A stretch of 64,000 nucleotides of DNA, taken from Pterois miles. Lineage: Eukaryota; Chordata; Actinopteri; Perciformes; Scorpaenidae. The position numbers and the translations under genes were made by a program. The stretch lies in assembly GCA_947000775.1 (NCBI GenBank), contig CAMQGK010000008.1, forward strand, positions 7,900,501 through 7,964,500. Reading direction: 5' to 3'. The notes below the pieces were generated by a model. It ran no database searches, was not told the DNA's origin, and saw only the letters and a program-made list of their open reading frames with translations. Below are positions 35,861 through 49,440 of this stretch, piece after piece; position 1 is the first letter of the stretch; every line of letters starts with the position of its first letter.

Positions 35861-38325
35861 GCATCAGGGATGGTCTGATTGTGCTTGGGAAAAAAAAACA
35901 CTTTGAAATGCTGGAACACGATAAGAGAAAGAGTATCTTATTTCTGCAAACAGGTGAAATAAAGGACTTACAGTATAGTTGTGGCAGAATGAAGGACAAT
36001 GAAAGGCAAGTCCGCTTACACTCCAGCAGCAGGGATACACTCAATACATCACGACAAAGACCAACTACAAAAATACAGTGTTTAGCTGGAGTGGAGACTC
36101 ATGCATAACTAACAGGCGGTATGAATAGATGCAGCATTGCTTAATATGCTGGCACAGCATGAGAAAAACACAACAGCAACAAACCAAACACTTTGAGATT
36201 CGGGACAGGTGTGCTTTCATTCGACTGGGTGCTCTTCTACAGTTACAGCGGAGAATCATTTCAAACTGCAGCACAAACAAAAACATGTTGCACCATGGGG
36301 GGCTTTAGTTTACCACAGTTATTTTTCTGTCAGTTTTATGTGTTTCGGAAAACAGGCCTTCATCAGTGCAACATAACAAACCTGGTACCACCTTCAGTTT
36401 TATTATATTACAGCAATAAAACCCGAGTGTGTAAGTGGGGATTCAGACTAAAAACAGCCCTACTTTAAAATGGACCAGGGGGCTACGTGTTGCGTTACCG
36501 GTGAGAAAGGGACATTCAAAAAAAGTTTGATAAATAATTTGTTTTTAAGTTTTAACTACTAAAGGGCAACTCTGCAGAAATATTCAACATAAGATGTAAT
36601 GCTCAGCTGGACTATAACAATGTAAAGGGTGCGTTACAAACTACAGATGTGCCGTTTAATAGAAGTTGGCATTTAGGAGTGGGTCTAATGAAAGCTGCTG
36701 TTGAGTTGCATAATGGGAAATGTAGGATCCAGTTTTTTGGAGCTTGACTCACTCTAGGGGCTAAATGTTAGAATTTTAGTGCATTACTGTATCAATTTTG
36801 ACCATTTCTTTCCTTCAACATATGCAATTGTATTACTGAAGTGCTGGCAAGCAACAACACAAACTTACTGGTTCCAGCTTCTCAGATCTGAAAACGTGCT
36901 GCTTTTTGGTGGCAGCTTTGGCAATGCTAGTGAGCACAGGGCAGGTTTAAGACTATTTCAGTGGGAACTCAGATATAGTCCAAGTGAAAGGTTTGAAATA
37001 TAAAGCATAACCTCTGTAGCATGTCTATTAAAATGTATGCCATCTGTAAATGTTTATACATTTTGGAAGTGACAATGTGATGGCATCCACACAGCTGCAG
37101 GATATTTCATTTCAGTTTCTTACTAAAAAGATAATCCCTGTCTATTACAATCTAGATCCCATTTCAAAAGGTTTGGCCATCATTTCTTTCAGCGTTGTCA
37201 TCACCAATGTAATTGCTGAGCTCTGAGAGCATCGCTAAAATTAGGTCAGATGAGGCACCCTTGGACAGTTTGGGTAATTTCACCGTTTGCTTTCATCTTC
37301 TCCTCCAAATCGGACTCCTTTTAAGCAATGCTCTGAGATCTGAGAGATTAACTTGGTGAATTCAACATTATTATTACAGATAGGAATCATGGCCAATCCT
37401 CTGAAAATAGCATTCAAGTTGCGATAAACCAGAATTATCCTCAAAAGCATCAGCTTTTGTTGTGGTCATTGATTAGCAGTTGTATCACACCACTGAGAAC
37501 ATTCAAGCAGAAAAATAAGTAGAGCACGATCCATCTGTCTTTTTTCATCCATTCTGTAATCCTTAGTCAAAGGATCAAGCTGCTTTCTTACCTTTCTAGG
37601 TAGGCAGGAGCTTAAGTACTGTCACTGGATGGATTTGGGCTAGACCTGAGCTGTCTGTAAAGGCTGGTAATTTCTTTTTCTCTTTTTAACCGCTCAAAGG
37701 AAAAGTGTTCATAAGTTAAATGCAGGTGACTGGAATTAAGGGCTATTTCAAAATGACTCACGAAGCAAGTGTACATGCAGAGAGACACATCTCAGAGGAA
37801 ACTGAGCCAAATAATAATGAAACAAGAGGGAGCTAACAAAAGACCAGAATACAAACAAAGGAATGCAGACTGTCGCAAAAAGCACTCCACATGAATTACA
37901 TTCAGAGCTCAGAGTGATTAGTGCAAAAGGAAAGAATTTCAGTCCTCAGACACTAAATGAAATCATGTAAAAACTGGGATTCCTACTAATTAAGGACCTA
38001 AATAGCGTATGTATTTGTCATTGTTTGCTTCGTAGGTTTCTTCTTCACCCGCAAACAAAGCTTCATTATAGATGTTCTTACATGGGAATGTCACAGATTC
38101 AAACATTTGCAGCAATAAGTTATGGAAGTATTTGCTGTTCCCATGAATTGTACTGTGCACCCTTGGGTCCCCAGTGCTTTCTCTTATTGTCAGGACTCAT
38201 TGCTTTGGCTAAAGCTGCAGTTGATAATTTTGAGCAAATATGATAAAAACGTGTGTCAGTTACTATATCCTGACAATAATGTATGAGACAGATAATCCGA
38301 GAGAAAAAAAAATCTTGTTTCTCTA
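35861..38325. other. gene-free stretch
   Basis: No gene or full repeat recognised. Confidence 0.5.
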
Positions 38326-38329
38326 TTTG

Positions 38330-39035
38330 CTCCTGTGCTCATAATGGCATTTGTAAGACTTCACCACACCCTAAGGAAAACAACCAATCAGAGCAAGGTA
38401 GGGATGTTCATAGTTAACAGTTTAACCAGATATCTAACAGGCTGAATATCGAGGCCTGTCAGGGACTCCGGCCACAAGCTACAGCCAATGAGAGCACAAG
38501 ACATGGGTTGATGGGAAACCTTTGGGAAGAGGGGTCACCTGTAACAATAGGAACTTACTGTATGTGTTGCATTTGCAACACAGAGCAAATGTTGTTGCAC
38601 TTAGAGGTATAAATAGTAAAAAGAGAGTTTCTCACATACAAAATGTTTGGAAACGTAAAAGATCTTGTCGTACCATGTAATGTGAAAAGCAACGACTAAA
38701 GATGGTAAAAGACTCCTGATTACAAGACAGCAACTTGTGTAGTGTAAAAAATACAGATATCTGATGACTTTGAAAATCATGTAGTGTGAACTTGGCTCAG
38801 AGCAGCTGTCAATCACTGCTCGCGAGACTTGCAAACTCCGATCAAATTGTGACCTGGCTGCCATGTTGAGAATGGTCAAGACGAAACCAAGCATCACCCA
38901 ATAGACGGAGAAAACGCCATTTTACAGCTAAACAGTACACGACAAGATGTTTCTGAAAACATCTGAGATGAAAAATACGCTTTAACAGAATCTTGATTCA
39001 CATGTGATCAGCACTACTGTCAGGATACAGTGACT
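38330..39035. repeat. dispersed repeat family C, rearranged copy
   Basis: Direct pieces (AAGGAAAACAACCAATCAGA near 38376; TGGCTGCCATGTTGAG near 38855; AAACCAAGCATCACCC) are followed by an inverted piece at about 38930-39030. On the minus strand that piece reads CAGATGTTTTCAGAAACATC, then TTTAGCTGTAAAATGGC, as in copies 1 and 3. Confidence 0.6.
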
Positions 39036-41155
39036 GTTAAAAAAAATAACTATCATATTTGTTCAAAGTTATCAACTGCAGCTTTTTAATGAATACAAAG
39101 ATGACAGGCATTAGTATGGGGGCTTCTGAATAGTCCACATCCTGAAAACCCAACTAACCCCATCTGTACTTGAGAAACTCTGAAGACATCTTGCTCTTGA
39201 TTAATTCAATTATTTGTGCAAATATCAAACTGAACCGAAGACTTGACCTGGAATGCACTCAAGGTTTAGTTGGAGATCACTGCCCAAGGATACACTGCAA
39301 TCTGAGCTCTTTCTTTGTTCTGCACTGAGACAATTTATCTCAATAGCAGACCATTCTTGTCTCACAGTAACTGCGGTCTGCAGTTTAACAATATCCTTCT
39401 GAAAACCGAACAATTGCGTCTACGTCTCGTGTACAAAAATCATGCAGATGGATCTGAATAAATCATCTGTTGTTATATACATATATTTTTATACTAGATT
39501 TTGATTGCTATTGATAATAACAGACTTGAAGAGGAAAGATAAAGATAAGTCCGTGAAGGCTGGCATCCAAACCAGTGTTCAAAACACAAAACTGACATGT
39601 AGGGTAGGTAACTCATCAAGTCTTGGGAATCTCTATTCATATGTTATGGTTCCGAGGGTAATACTGAAGCATGCCTCGGCCACTCAGGCATCAGGCAGAG
39701 CATCACTGATGCTGAACTGAAGCAACAAGGAGACAGAACACAGCAGGTTGACGTCTTCTGGAGGGCGGCAGACTGAACGCACCCTTACGCCAGAGTTTTT
39801 GAAAGAGACTTGTTCAATGCCTTTCAGAGAAATGATCCGACACATACAAAATAATAAAGCAAGTGCAAGTCACAATGCCACAAAACCAGATGGGCAGGCA
39901 CAACCACTGCCATTTGAGTATGAGACAATACCCCGTCTGTTCTTCAGATTTGGGCCGCTTACATAACCAGCCATCGTGAATTATGTAATGCACCCCCATT
40001 ATTAATTTTTAAATGAATCTCTCTTTGAAGCAACTATAATTGGGCATTTATATGTTTTGTGCCTTGTCTCTGAGGTATCGATGCTCTCTGACGTGAGTTC
40101 AGTGGCATCGAAACAAAGAGTCTCTAAAGCAGAGCATGCGTCCTGTCCTCATCGCTATGTGGCTCAAGAGTACAGGCTGGATCTCTCCGATTAAAACTAA
40201 AGCAGAAGAGGTTTCATCCTGTCATAGGGACTACTGAAAATGTGACAGGCTGCTGCTTTTTTTTTCCCCCAACACTCAGAAAGTTTCACAGAAAAATCTT
40301 GCAGCAGAGAAAGCAGACTTAAGTGTGTTGACTCTGTGACACCTGTCATGAAGCTTTAACAGCTGTTGCTAAGCTTCTGTGTATTTTGATAGCGCTACAT
40401 CGAAGGCTTTAGCGCTGCCGAGCAGGTGTGCTAATTTACGCAACAGCTAGGTTTAGTCAATAACGCTCCCCTGGTGCTAGCTGCTGTGCTGTGAAATGAT
40501 GTCGCTGCAAAATTAGCCTACATATCTCAAAATATTCCCTGAAAAAAACAAAGTGGAAACTTTGCAAAGCCCATGGTCATTCTGCAAAGCCATTATCACA
40601 ACACTAAAGGTCCTTATTCAATGCTGCATCCTTATTTAAGGTGTGCAATGAGGTATTGATATGAAAATGAGTAACAAAGAGCAGTCATTGCTACACAGCT
40701 CCCAGGTTTTGATTAAGGTAAATGTTTCTCTTTATATGGCCTTGTGAAAAAAGAAGAGAAATGTACTCTAGCTGCAACAATGACACTGCCTGTGTGAAAA
40801 GACTGCAACATACAGTTCACCTCAGGGAAAAATGTCATGTGGGACTCAAAGAGATACCACTTCATAATACCAAAGCTCGCTCAAAACCAATCTTAGTTGA
40901 AAAACCTCTATTCTCACCATAAACTCCACAAAATTGCACTCGTCTGAAATTTCTTTGGCTGACAGACTAAAAAGACTGTACTTAAACTGTTTGTGAAGAT
41001 GCGAAAAAAAGTAAGCAGTAGTAGTAGTAAAAATGTTCTCCTATAATATTAGTAGTTATACCTATGAAAAGTAGTGCACTGTAATTTGTGTATATTATGC
41101 AATAAATATTATGCAAAAAAATACTGGATTTTCGCCCAGTAGGCCAGCGTTCATG

Positions 41156-41157
<2 letters not shown>
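39036..41157. other. gene-free stretch
   Basis: Nothing recognised. A T run is seen near 40257-40265. Confidence 0.5.
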
Positions 41158-41190
<33 letters not shown>

Positions 41191-41840
41191 CTTGATCTTT
41201 TCATAAACCTCTCTAAGTAGTTTTCCTGCCTTAACTTAAGTAGTTTGTTGCCTAAACATCACTAAATATCCCAGTTGCCTAAACCTCACTAAATAATCTA
41301 GTTGTCTAAACCTAACTAAGAAGCTTTGTTGCCGGAGTCTAACAAAAAATTTTGATGCCTAAACCTAACAAAGAAATGTTGATGCCTAAATCTCACTAAA
41401 TAGTATTGTTGCCTCAACCTAAGTAGTTTTGTTGCCTAAACCTCACTACAGTTTTGTTGCCTACAACTAACACAGAAATTTTGATGCCTAAATCTCACTA
41501 AATAGTATTTTTGCCTAAATCTAACTAAGAAATTTTGTTGCCTAAACCTCACTAAATAGTCGTGTTGCCTAAATCAAAGTAGTTTTGTTGCCTAAACCCA
41601 AAAAGTTTTTTTGCCTAAACCCAAGAAGTTTTACTGCCTAAGTTGATCTTTTCCTAAGCCTAAGCAGTTTTGTTGCCTCAACCTAAGTAGTTTTGTTGCA
41701 CAATCCTAACCAATTCAATCTATTCCGTAGGCCAACTAAGTGGTTTTGTTGCCTAAACCTAACTATGTAACTATGTTGCATAATCCTAACCAAGTCAATC
41801 TTTTCCTAAGTTGTTTTGTCTAAACCTAAGAAATTTGTTT
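41158..41840. repeat. degenerate minisatellite, unit about 23-27 bp
   Basis: A poly-T tract of about 28 bases is followed by some 20 or more imperfect units of the form TTGCCTAAACCT, then CACTAAATAGT or AAGTAGTTTTG. Unit length alternates near 23 and 27 bp, with occasional GATGCCTAAA variants. The unit resembles the CCTAACTAAATGGTTGTG and TTGCCTAAACC segment of family B. Confidence 0.85.
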
Positions 41841-42585
41841 CCTTTGAAGACGGAAATTTATTTTGAAAAGACCGTATGCATATAACAAGTGAAAATTGAC
41901 ATGTTGCTGAACATTCATAGGAAAACAAACAAAAAGGGAGGAATAACTTCTTCTGAAGATATCATACGAATGGCATAAAAATATGTTGCAAAGTGAGATA
42001 TTGCAGCTCTTGATTTTACGTCAGCAGCAGGTATTTGTTATCACACACTCAATATAAAGCAAACCAAAGTGGGGGTCTTTCAAAAACACTCCTTGGCTAT
42101 GGCGAGTTTAGACTTGATTATACAGTCTAATCTCACAGTGCTCTATGACATGCCTGCTCTCCCCCATGGGGATCATGAAAGTTTCATCAGCATTCGCACA
42201 AAGAGAGCCTAAATACATTTTTCATCATCGTTCGCCATTCATCATTCATGATAATCATGTGAAGTCAGAGGACTCGAAGCTCACAAATGTATACAAACAT
42301 GAAACCGGTGGCTCTCGCTGGCTGCTCGGCATTCCAGGAGGTGCTCCATGATTAACCGTTCTCCCCACAGTGCAGTACCTGGAGTATCATGTGAAGGAGG
42401 AAGCCCAGGCTTTCTCCTCACACAGACTGACAGTGAGGGAAGACTCCTTCATCATACCATTGATCAGAAATGTGCCCGTTATTATGAGATGCCCTTAGGC
42501 CTAATTAAATATTAAACCTTTTATTGGCTCCCACGAAGGTATTTGTAAATACATTTCATGCCAAGGAAAGCATCAAAGATTCCAA
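41841..42585. other. gene-free stretch
   Basis: The first 100 bp (CTTTGAAGACGGAAATTTAT) may be the flank of the element from which the minisatellite grew. Nothing else recognised. Confidence 0.4.
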
Positions 42586-43440
42586 ATTCCCCTCCTGACA
42601 CAAAGTTGCGGTTATTGACGCTCAGCCTCCCCACCCCACCCAAACCATTTAGGCGCATTTAGAATGATGAAAGAGGAAGGAAATTGCTGCCGATGGCTTC
42701 CAGGGGAATGGATAGTATATACATCTCAGTCTGTGAGAAATTATATGTTCCAGACTTATATGAGGTTATAAAACCAGGTCATAAAACAATGCTATGGATG
42801 AGGTTGCCTCACAGTTTACAGTCATTGTGATTCCGATTATCAGATAAAAAAAAAAAGAAGTTGGTTTTAATGAAGCTGGAAAACAGATACTGCCAGTTTA
42901 CAGGCTAAACAAATTGCACACTGTTTTACGGCTGGGAGTAATCACAGTGGTGAACAGTGGAGATCCACCCCGTTGTGGGAACTGTCAGTCATAAACAACA
43001 AGTGACAATACATACGGCATGTCTGTCCTGGCAAGGCGCCTTAATTGATGGTTCTGCCCAACCTGAGTGGATAAATCAGGAAGTCCATCATCAATAGAAG
43101 CGCCAGCTATCAAGTCATAACCCCAGCCAAAATAAATGGAGGGGAGCGAGGTATAAAACATATATTGGCCTTCACATGCTTGGTATGTCCATAATTCACA
43201 GGCATAAATTATTCTGCCTTAGCCTCGTCATTGCCGAGTCTGGCTGTCCCCCTTTTCGTTTACGGGCAGGCAGCTGAAGTGAGTCAGCTGCTGGATCGTT
43301 GTCAGAACACACGCCGTGGTGTTCACAGACCAAACAGCAGATGGAGCCCTTCGCATTGCCTTCAACCGCAGCCCGAACCACCGGAAACATTACATCAGTG
43401 ATTTATTTTTCCCCTCCAGCTCTGTATCATCACCATTACA
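42586..43440. promoter_or_regulatory. candidate conserved non-coding block
   Basis: Repeat-free, with GGCGCCTTAATTGATGG, GAGTCAGCTGCTGG and CACATTAC-type motifs, in GC-balanced sequence. Open frames across it show no family resemblance. Appearance only. Confidence 0.22.
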
Positions 43441-45770
43441 TGCCATTTATGTCATTAAGGTTGCCGTGTGTTTGTGTGCCTCTGTGTGTGTGCGCTCTCC
43501 TTTAGGCTTCTACACAGAGAGACACAAGGACACACTGAATAACACAAGACTGCCATGAAAAAGATTACTTTATGGGAAGCGTTGCAACAAATGTGGGTCA
43601 TGCTAGGTTGCATGTCAATTAGTTGTAGTAATTACACTGTATTTGTCCATCATTTGGGCACAGATTATTTGGATTTATGTTGCTTTGAAAGCCCACATAC
43701 TTTATCACTGTGTAGGTTACTCAACTTCTGTAGGTTGACAAAGTTGTTAATTGGCATGATTGCACCTTTCTTGCTCTGTATGTAATTATGAGTTAGTTCG
43801 GAGAGAGAATATTTTTTATTCCATGAGGCGTCAACGTCATTTTGTTCACACACAGTGCATCCATCTGTTACCAACGTGTAATCCTAAATCTCGCCACGAA
43901 GAGCAGGAATTGATCCACACTGTACTGCCATAGTGACAGAACACTGGTGCTTCGATATTTGTTAGCCCAAGGAACACCATGGGACACGAGCACGATAGGA
44001 GGTGACATTTAAGAAAAAAGAACAAAAAAAGGAAGGAGAAGAGGAAGCAGTGTGGAAAGCTTCTGGCTTGGGCGCCGAGGCATGGATGGCACTTCTCAGC
44101 GCTGATTACTGCCACAGCTGAGGAAACCTGTGGGTGCGAGCAGAACCCATTGACATTTTGAACTTTCTTTAACAATGCCTGGACGGAGTGGGCTCGTGGC
44201 TTGTCACATGCTTGGGAAATGTTGTGCCACAAACAAACACAACAACTGGAGTTGTTACGCAGTGTGGATGATTCCACACACCTGCGCACACATCCAATCT
44301 TTCGGTCCTAAATACCCTTACTCACGATCGGCACAAGGTTTTTTTTTATTCCCCATCACATTGAGACAGTTGTACACACATGTACACAAACATTGCTCAG
44401 CAGCAGAGTGATGCCAGATTGCTGTGGTGGAAGCTACATGGTGGAATCATCAATCACAAGAGCCTCCCTCTGGTCAAATCAAGTTCGTCCTGGTGTGATC
44501 AGGACGCAATGCCAGCCAAGCAAAGACAGGCCCTCGCTGGTTGGCGGGTGAGAGGGGGCATGCCGGGGCCTTTTCGCCACGTCCGGAGGCATATCAATCT
44601 CATGGCAGATGGATGGACGGATGATGATTAGAATGAAGCTGTGGCTTTGCGACGCCAACTGGGACACGGTTTCCACTGGTGACGGATTCCTCTGTTCTTC
44701 AATCCACCCTGCAGCGAAATGAGAAACAGCTGGAGGGATGGAGAGCTCATTGTTCAACGCACATCTGTTCTCTGCAAACTCCACCTCCAAAGGAAGCCTG
44801 GCTTTTTGCCTCAATATCTAATATGGCAGAGTTATGGCGCCTGATGATTAAAGTGACCTTGGGTGGTTATGAAAGTTGAGAAAAATGCTTGCTCAAAGTT
44901 GGAAGGCAGGACCTTGAAGAACAGCTATTAAATATTATCAAGTCCAGGTTAAATCATTGAAAATATGACCACGAGTTTCCAGTCATCTTTAGAATGTTTC
45001 ACCAATTCAATCTACAGTCACATTCACACAAGCCTTGAACAACAAAGCCAGTCGATTAAAGTACAGACCAACATAGTTCATGCACAGCAGCTACTTCTGC
45101 TTTCCACAGGATCTGCAGAGAAGTTGAAATACTTCCATGCTGTTTCGATGTTACCAATTCCCTCTCTGCATTCTGCTATTTGTCAAGGTCAACTATTTCA
45201 TCGGTGTGGAAAAGAAATCTGGGCTATAACCATGTTTGAGCAGCAGGATTCAGGGGAAATGAGAAAGCTGAAGTGCAGCTCACAAGTGTAATTGGTCTCC
45301 TGGCATCTTCACACGGTGCTTGATTAACATGCCTTTGAAGCATTCCATGCACATTTGCCCATAGAACAAAGACAGCGCAGATAATGATGATCGGGAATGT
45401 CTGAATTTCTACCAGTTATTGACGGACAAGGTATTCGAATGTCTCGGACATCCGCCTTTGATGTGAATTGATAGATACGCTCGGTCCCATAAAGGTGCAG
45501 TTATCTTCAAAAAGCCAGACAGGATTAAAAAGAAAATGGAAGTATTTGGGGTGAGCAGGAGTACCTTTAATATTAAGGCTCTGTCAAGCAAGGACATGGA
45601 GCCTTTAATGCCTGTCTTTACTTTAACCAATCAGTGACTGTGTGGATTATTTGAATACACACTGAGTGTTTCTGCTCCTGTATGGCATACCTGATCATTT
45701 ATTTATTGGCCTTACCACAGAGTTTTTGTCAGGGTCACTGGAGGGGAGAGTCGACCACTCCATGTACTCA
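43441..45770. other. gene-free stretch
   Basis: 44460-44870 is GC-richer and repeat-free and may be a further conserved block. No gene seen. Confidence 0.45.
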
Positions 45771-45774
45771 CTAA

Positions 45775-46320
45775 AAAACAATACAAAATGATTTGACAGC
45801 CTGGAGGAAAACAACCAATCAGAGCCGAACGGTTAAACTAGGCACAGCTGGTCAAATATGAATCAATAATGTAATGTCTATTTCTCACCTCAAATGTTTT
45901 CAGAAACATCTCGTAGTTACTGTTAGCTGTGAAATGACCAACTCTGTGACCCAGCTGCCATGGTGAAATCAGTTCAGGAAATACCAAGCACCGCCCACCA
46001 GCCGAAGCAAACTCTCTCCGTCATTCTCACTCAGCAGAATATTAATTCATATTTGATCAATGCTGCCTACTTTCACAGTTTGATTGGAGTTTGTGAGTGT
46101 CTGACAGCTGCCTCCGTTGAATTAACAGCCAATAGGAACGCTCTCTCTCTCTCTCTGAAATGACCTGTGATTTGCCAAAGTCTTCCGTCAAGGGCTGGAT
46201 TTTTTTTAAATCCTGAAAACAGACTGAGGAGGAGGTGGAGAAGTCTAGTTTTGTCTCACAACACCTGAATTACAATATGCTGAAAGGTTATTATATAACA
46301 TTCTGCCTATTGTAAGTCAC
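45775..46320 (+). repeat. dispersed repeat family C, copy 2
   Basis: Direct copy of the 10.5-kb element: GGAGGAAAACAACCAATCAG, TATTTCTCACCTCAAATG, CAAGCACCGCCCACCAGC, ATGACCTGTGATTTGCC, TTACAATATGCTGA. Contains about 100 bp absent from copy 1 and a short CT run at 46141-46157. Confidence 0.75.
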
Positions 46321-48305
46321 AAATGACGAGTATGAGAGGACCAAAGAAAGACAAGAAAGAAACTTCACTACCAAGCAGCTGCTAAAATAACATGTTTAGT
46401 AATTCATCATGTTGTATTTGTACAAGGATGTCACCCAAAATGGAATCACTTGATATATTCTGTCACACACCTCAACTGAAATCAAGAAATCTCTCCCTAA
46501 CACGAAATACGTAAAAAGTATCCTGATCTCCAAAGAAAATCAAAGTCATGTTGCAACTACTTTTTTTTTTTTTTTTTTAAAGATGCATTCAATCAGAGAA
46601 GGCTGGAGGAGAGCATCGTTTCAGCATCACAGGGTCACACAGCGACACACATTTGCACTTAGGAGGTGCCTGATTCAACCACGGCGCTCTGGATGTTGTG
46701 CAGCTGAGTACCTTGCTCGATGGCATTGCTACGCTAGCTTTTGAGAGAGGTGTCAGCCATCGATTTCCTCCGTCCAGAGACATAGCAATACCACACTTTT
46801 GAGAAATGTTTAATCCATTATTTTCTAGGTTCAGTTCACGGTCTGTTATCTTCTCTTTCTACTATTGTCTGCCTTAGTTCATCAATCGTTCACTGAACTA
46901 AATGCCATCTGATACCTTGGGTGGTAGAACCCTATGTATAGTGGCAGTGATCAGAGCAGCATTAATTATCTGATCTTAACTCTACTGTTGTCTTTTTTTA
47001 AAATGAAATGGACACAGACAGTAGATCAATGGATTCTGCTACACAGACAAAATCCACCCTAAAATACAATTCACTCTGATCACAGACTGCTCAGTCAATT
47101 GATATAAACCAACTAATTCAAAAACAGTAATCTTTCTTATTATCACAAACACAGCTCCACATAAAAGGCTGTGTCGTGGTTTTGTCTTTGCAAAGCCATG
47201 TTTTCTTGATTCATTGACAATGGAACACCTGTAAAATCTGCCTCAGCCGTTGTCCCTAACAGAAGGAGGAAATCTGTATTCGCGTTCATGTTCAAGTTCA
47301 AACAAGAAGAGAATATGCAAATTCTGTTCTGGGGTGGATTTTCCATTTCAGTTGGCGTATTATACAACTATACCATTAAAACACTGCTTAAAAGTGAAAA
47401 GCAAGTTGAAGAGAGAAGGACTTGTAGAGCCACATCCACAAATCATCTCCGATGAAGACGTGCTAAAACCAACTCAACCTCTTTTACTTCAACATTTCCT
47501 GTGTTTTGCCAAAACCGGTCTGTCTCTCCTAATGCACTGTTTGTGTCCTAACACATTTCCAATTCAACAGAGGCAGCTTTTGAGTTCATTTTTTTAAATC
47601 TGCAGATAGGGGAGACATATTCCACTTTATGGCACAGAAATAAAGGTCAAACACTACTAACTCTCATGATCTCCTCCCTCATTTACAGTATAGGTCTTTC
47701 GCGGGTCAAATCACCACATGGTGGACTGTGGTCGAGGCCGAGTGACAGTAACCCATTTCTGATTAATTAATGAGAATAAATAATAATCTTCATGGAGTGT
47801 TTACTTTTTTCTGACGGTTTCAGCTATAGACTGTGGACACAGCTAATCTCATTAATACGGCAATAGCTTCACTCACTGAGCCAATCTAATTGATTGTTTA
47901 TTGTGCATACACAGTTGGCTAGAGAGAACAACAGTATAAGGGAAATGTGAGAGAGACAGCATGGAGAATGACGTACATGGACCTTCTTCTTTCTGATTTG
48001 CCCTGGTCTAACTGAAGTAGCACTACACACCTTGACCACCTTGACCACGATTGTTTTCTCCACTATGAGCATTACTGTTCCAGCTACACCAATGAGCACC
48101 GACACATCACGCCAAAATTCAAACTACTGGCAGGGGAGTCACAGGCAAATTTCTCTCACTAGGAAAGGAAGTAGAAAAAAATGTAGGAATAAAATAATAA
48201 AGAGAAAAGGGGGCTGCACCAAGCTCTGTCTGCACTTTTTCTAAAAGCACTTTATAGTTATTTTATTCTGAAGATTATGTATGTTTGATATTGCTTTCTT
48301 TTACT
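46321..48305. other. gene-free stretch
   Basis: T tract near 46560-46578. The weak exon-like run near 48.1 kb is listed separately. Confidence 0.45.
48016..48117 (-). other. weak exon-like open stretch with a membrane-helix-like translation
   Basis: On the minus strand, after GCCAGTAG, an open run of about 34 codons begins FEFWRDVSVLIGVAG and continues into TVMLIVEKTIVVKVVK, before an AAG|GTGTGT donor-like site. The hydrophobic centre looks like a membrane helix. There is no family match I recognise and the acceptor is poor. Probably chance. Confidence 0.12.
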
Positions 48306-48309
48306 TGAA

Positions 48310-48600
48310 ATGTGCAACATTTAAGGGGATCTATTGGCAGAAATGGATCACTTGAAAATAAGAGTCATGTTTTTGTTACCTTAGAATAAGTCATTTGTAT
48401 CTACATAGGAAGTGGGTCCCCATGGAGTCTGCTATGTTGCACCGCCATGTTTCAGTAGTAGCCCAGAACAGACAAATCCAACACAACCTTTCCTGCTTGG
48501 GCTGAAGTCGATAATGTTACTCGCTCCCATCACCGTCGCTCTCTCGTTCTCTCGCTTCACCACTCACTTCCCACGTACATGTACACTCTACGCACTCTAC
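48310..48600 (+). repeat. dispersed repeat family D, longer copy
   Basis: CAACATTTAAGGGGATCTAT, TGGCAGAAATGG, CCTTAGAATAAGTCATTTGT and GTTGCACCGCCATGTTTC follow each other as in a common percomorph repeat. The head matches 30065-30130. Confidence 0.65.
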
Positions 48601-49440
48601 TCTTAGGCTCTAAAAAAGGCCATTCATGTTTTTGTGTCACCTTCACAGATACAGCCAGACTGTATGCACTGTTTCTTCCAGGTCATTATGCTAGGACTAA
48701 TTTTATTTATGATAAATATAAGATAAGAGATATTCCTTTATTAGTCCCACAGGGGGGAAATTTAAAATATAGCTATTTGTTTTCCATATAATCCATTATA
48801 ATCCATCTGTCTAATAACAGTGTCCTATTCTGACTTTGAATTTAGACATGGTGATGTTTGGACCTTTGCTGGGAGGAAATTTTAGTAATGGGACCTCTGA
48901 ATATTCAAAAAAGCATGAACTAAACTTTGAATGCCTGGTGGAAATCTTGTAAGTCTCAGCAACTAAACAATCCTAAGGTGGAACTTGATCATGCCATTAC
49001 AGTCGATTTACTGTATGTAAAAGTTTTAAAAATCTTCACCTTCTTTCAAAGCACTTTGAATCAGATCAAGGCAGAAAACGAGGTTAACTCCTCTTTGAGC
49101 ATCATCCAGTTTAAGCCAGTTCTGTTTTGATCCAAACTCTCTCACAGTATATATCCTTGGGAGTACAACTGCTCTTCCTCTGCATGCATATTCAAACAGA
49201 ACGCAAAAGAAAAAGGGTAAACAATTAAAGAGACACTTCTGAATGTGGAGCACTACACTGTTGGTAGAGGGGAATTAATGTAATACCATATGTAGTAGTA
49301 TACTACAGTCATAGGAAATGCAAAAATAGAGATGAGCACATGCTGGGATCCACACTGTGCCATCTTTAAAGCATGTTTTGTCCTTCACCCTTTTGGGATA
49401 CAGCTAACATCAAGTGAAAGGATGTACAATCACAATTACG
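48601..49440. other. gene-free stretch
   Basis: Nothing recognised. Confidence 0.45.

Noticed and set aside
41158..41840. CCTAA-rich tract as interstitial telomere repeat
   Set aside because: Units are 23-27 bp and read CCTAAACCTAACTAA, not tandem CCCTAA hexamers.
41158..41840. Repeats as a CRISPR array
   Set aside because: Vertebrate DNA, units are contiguous without unique spacers, and no cas genes are present.
43846..44289. 147-codon open frame on the minus strand
   Set aside because: The longest frame in the desert, but it has a phenylalanine/leucine low-complexity run, no splice context and no family resemblance.
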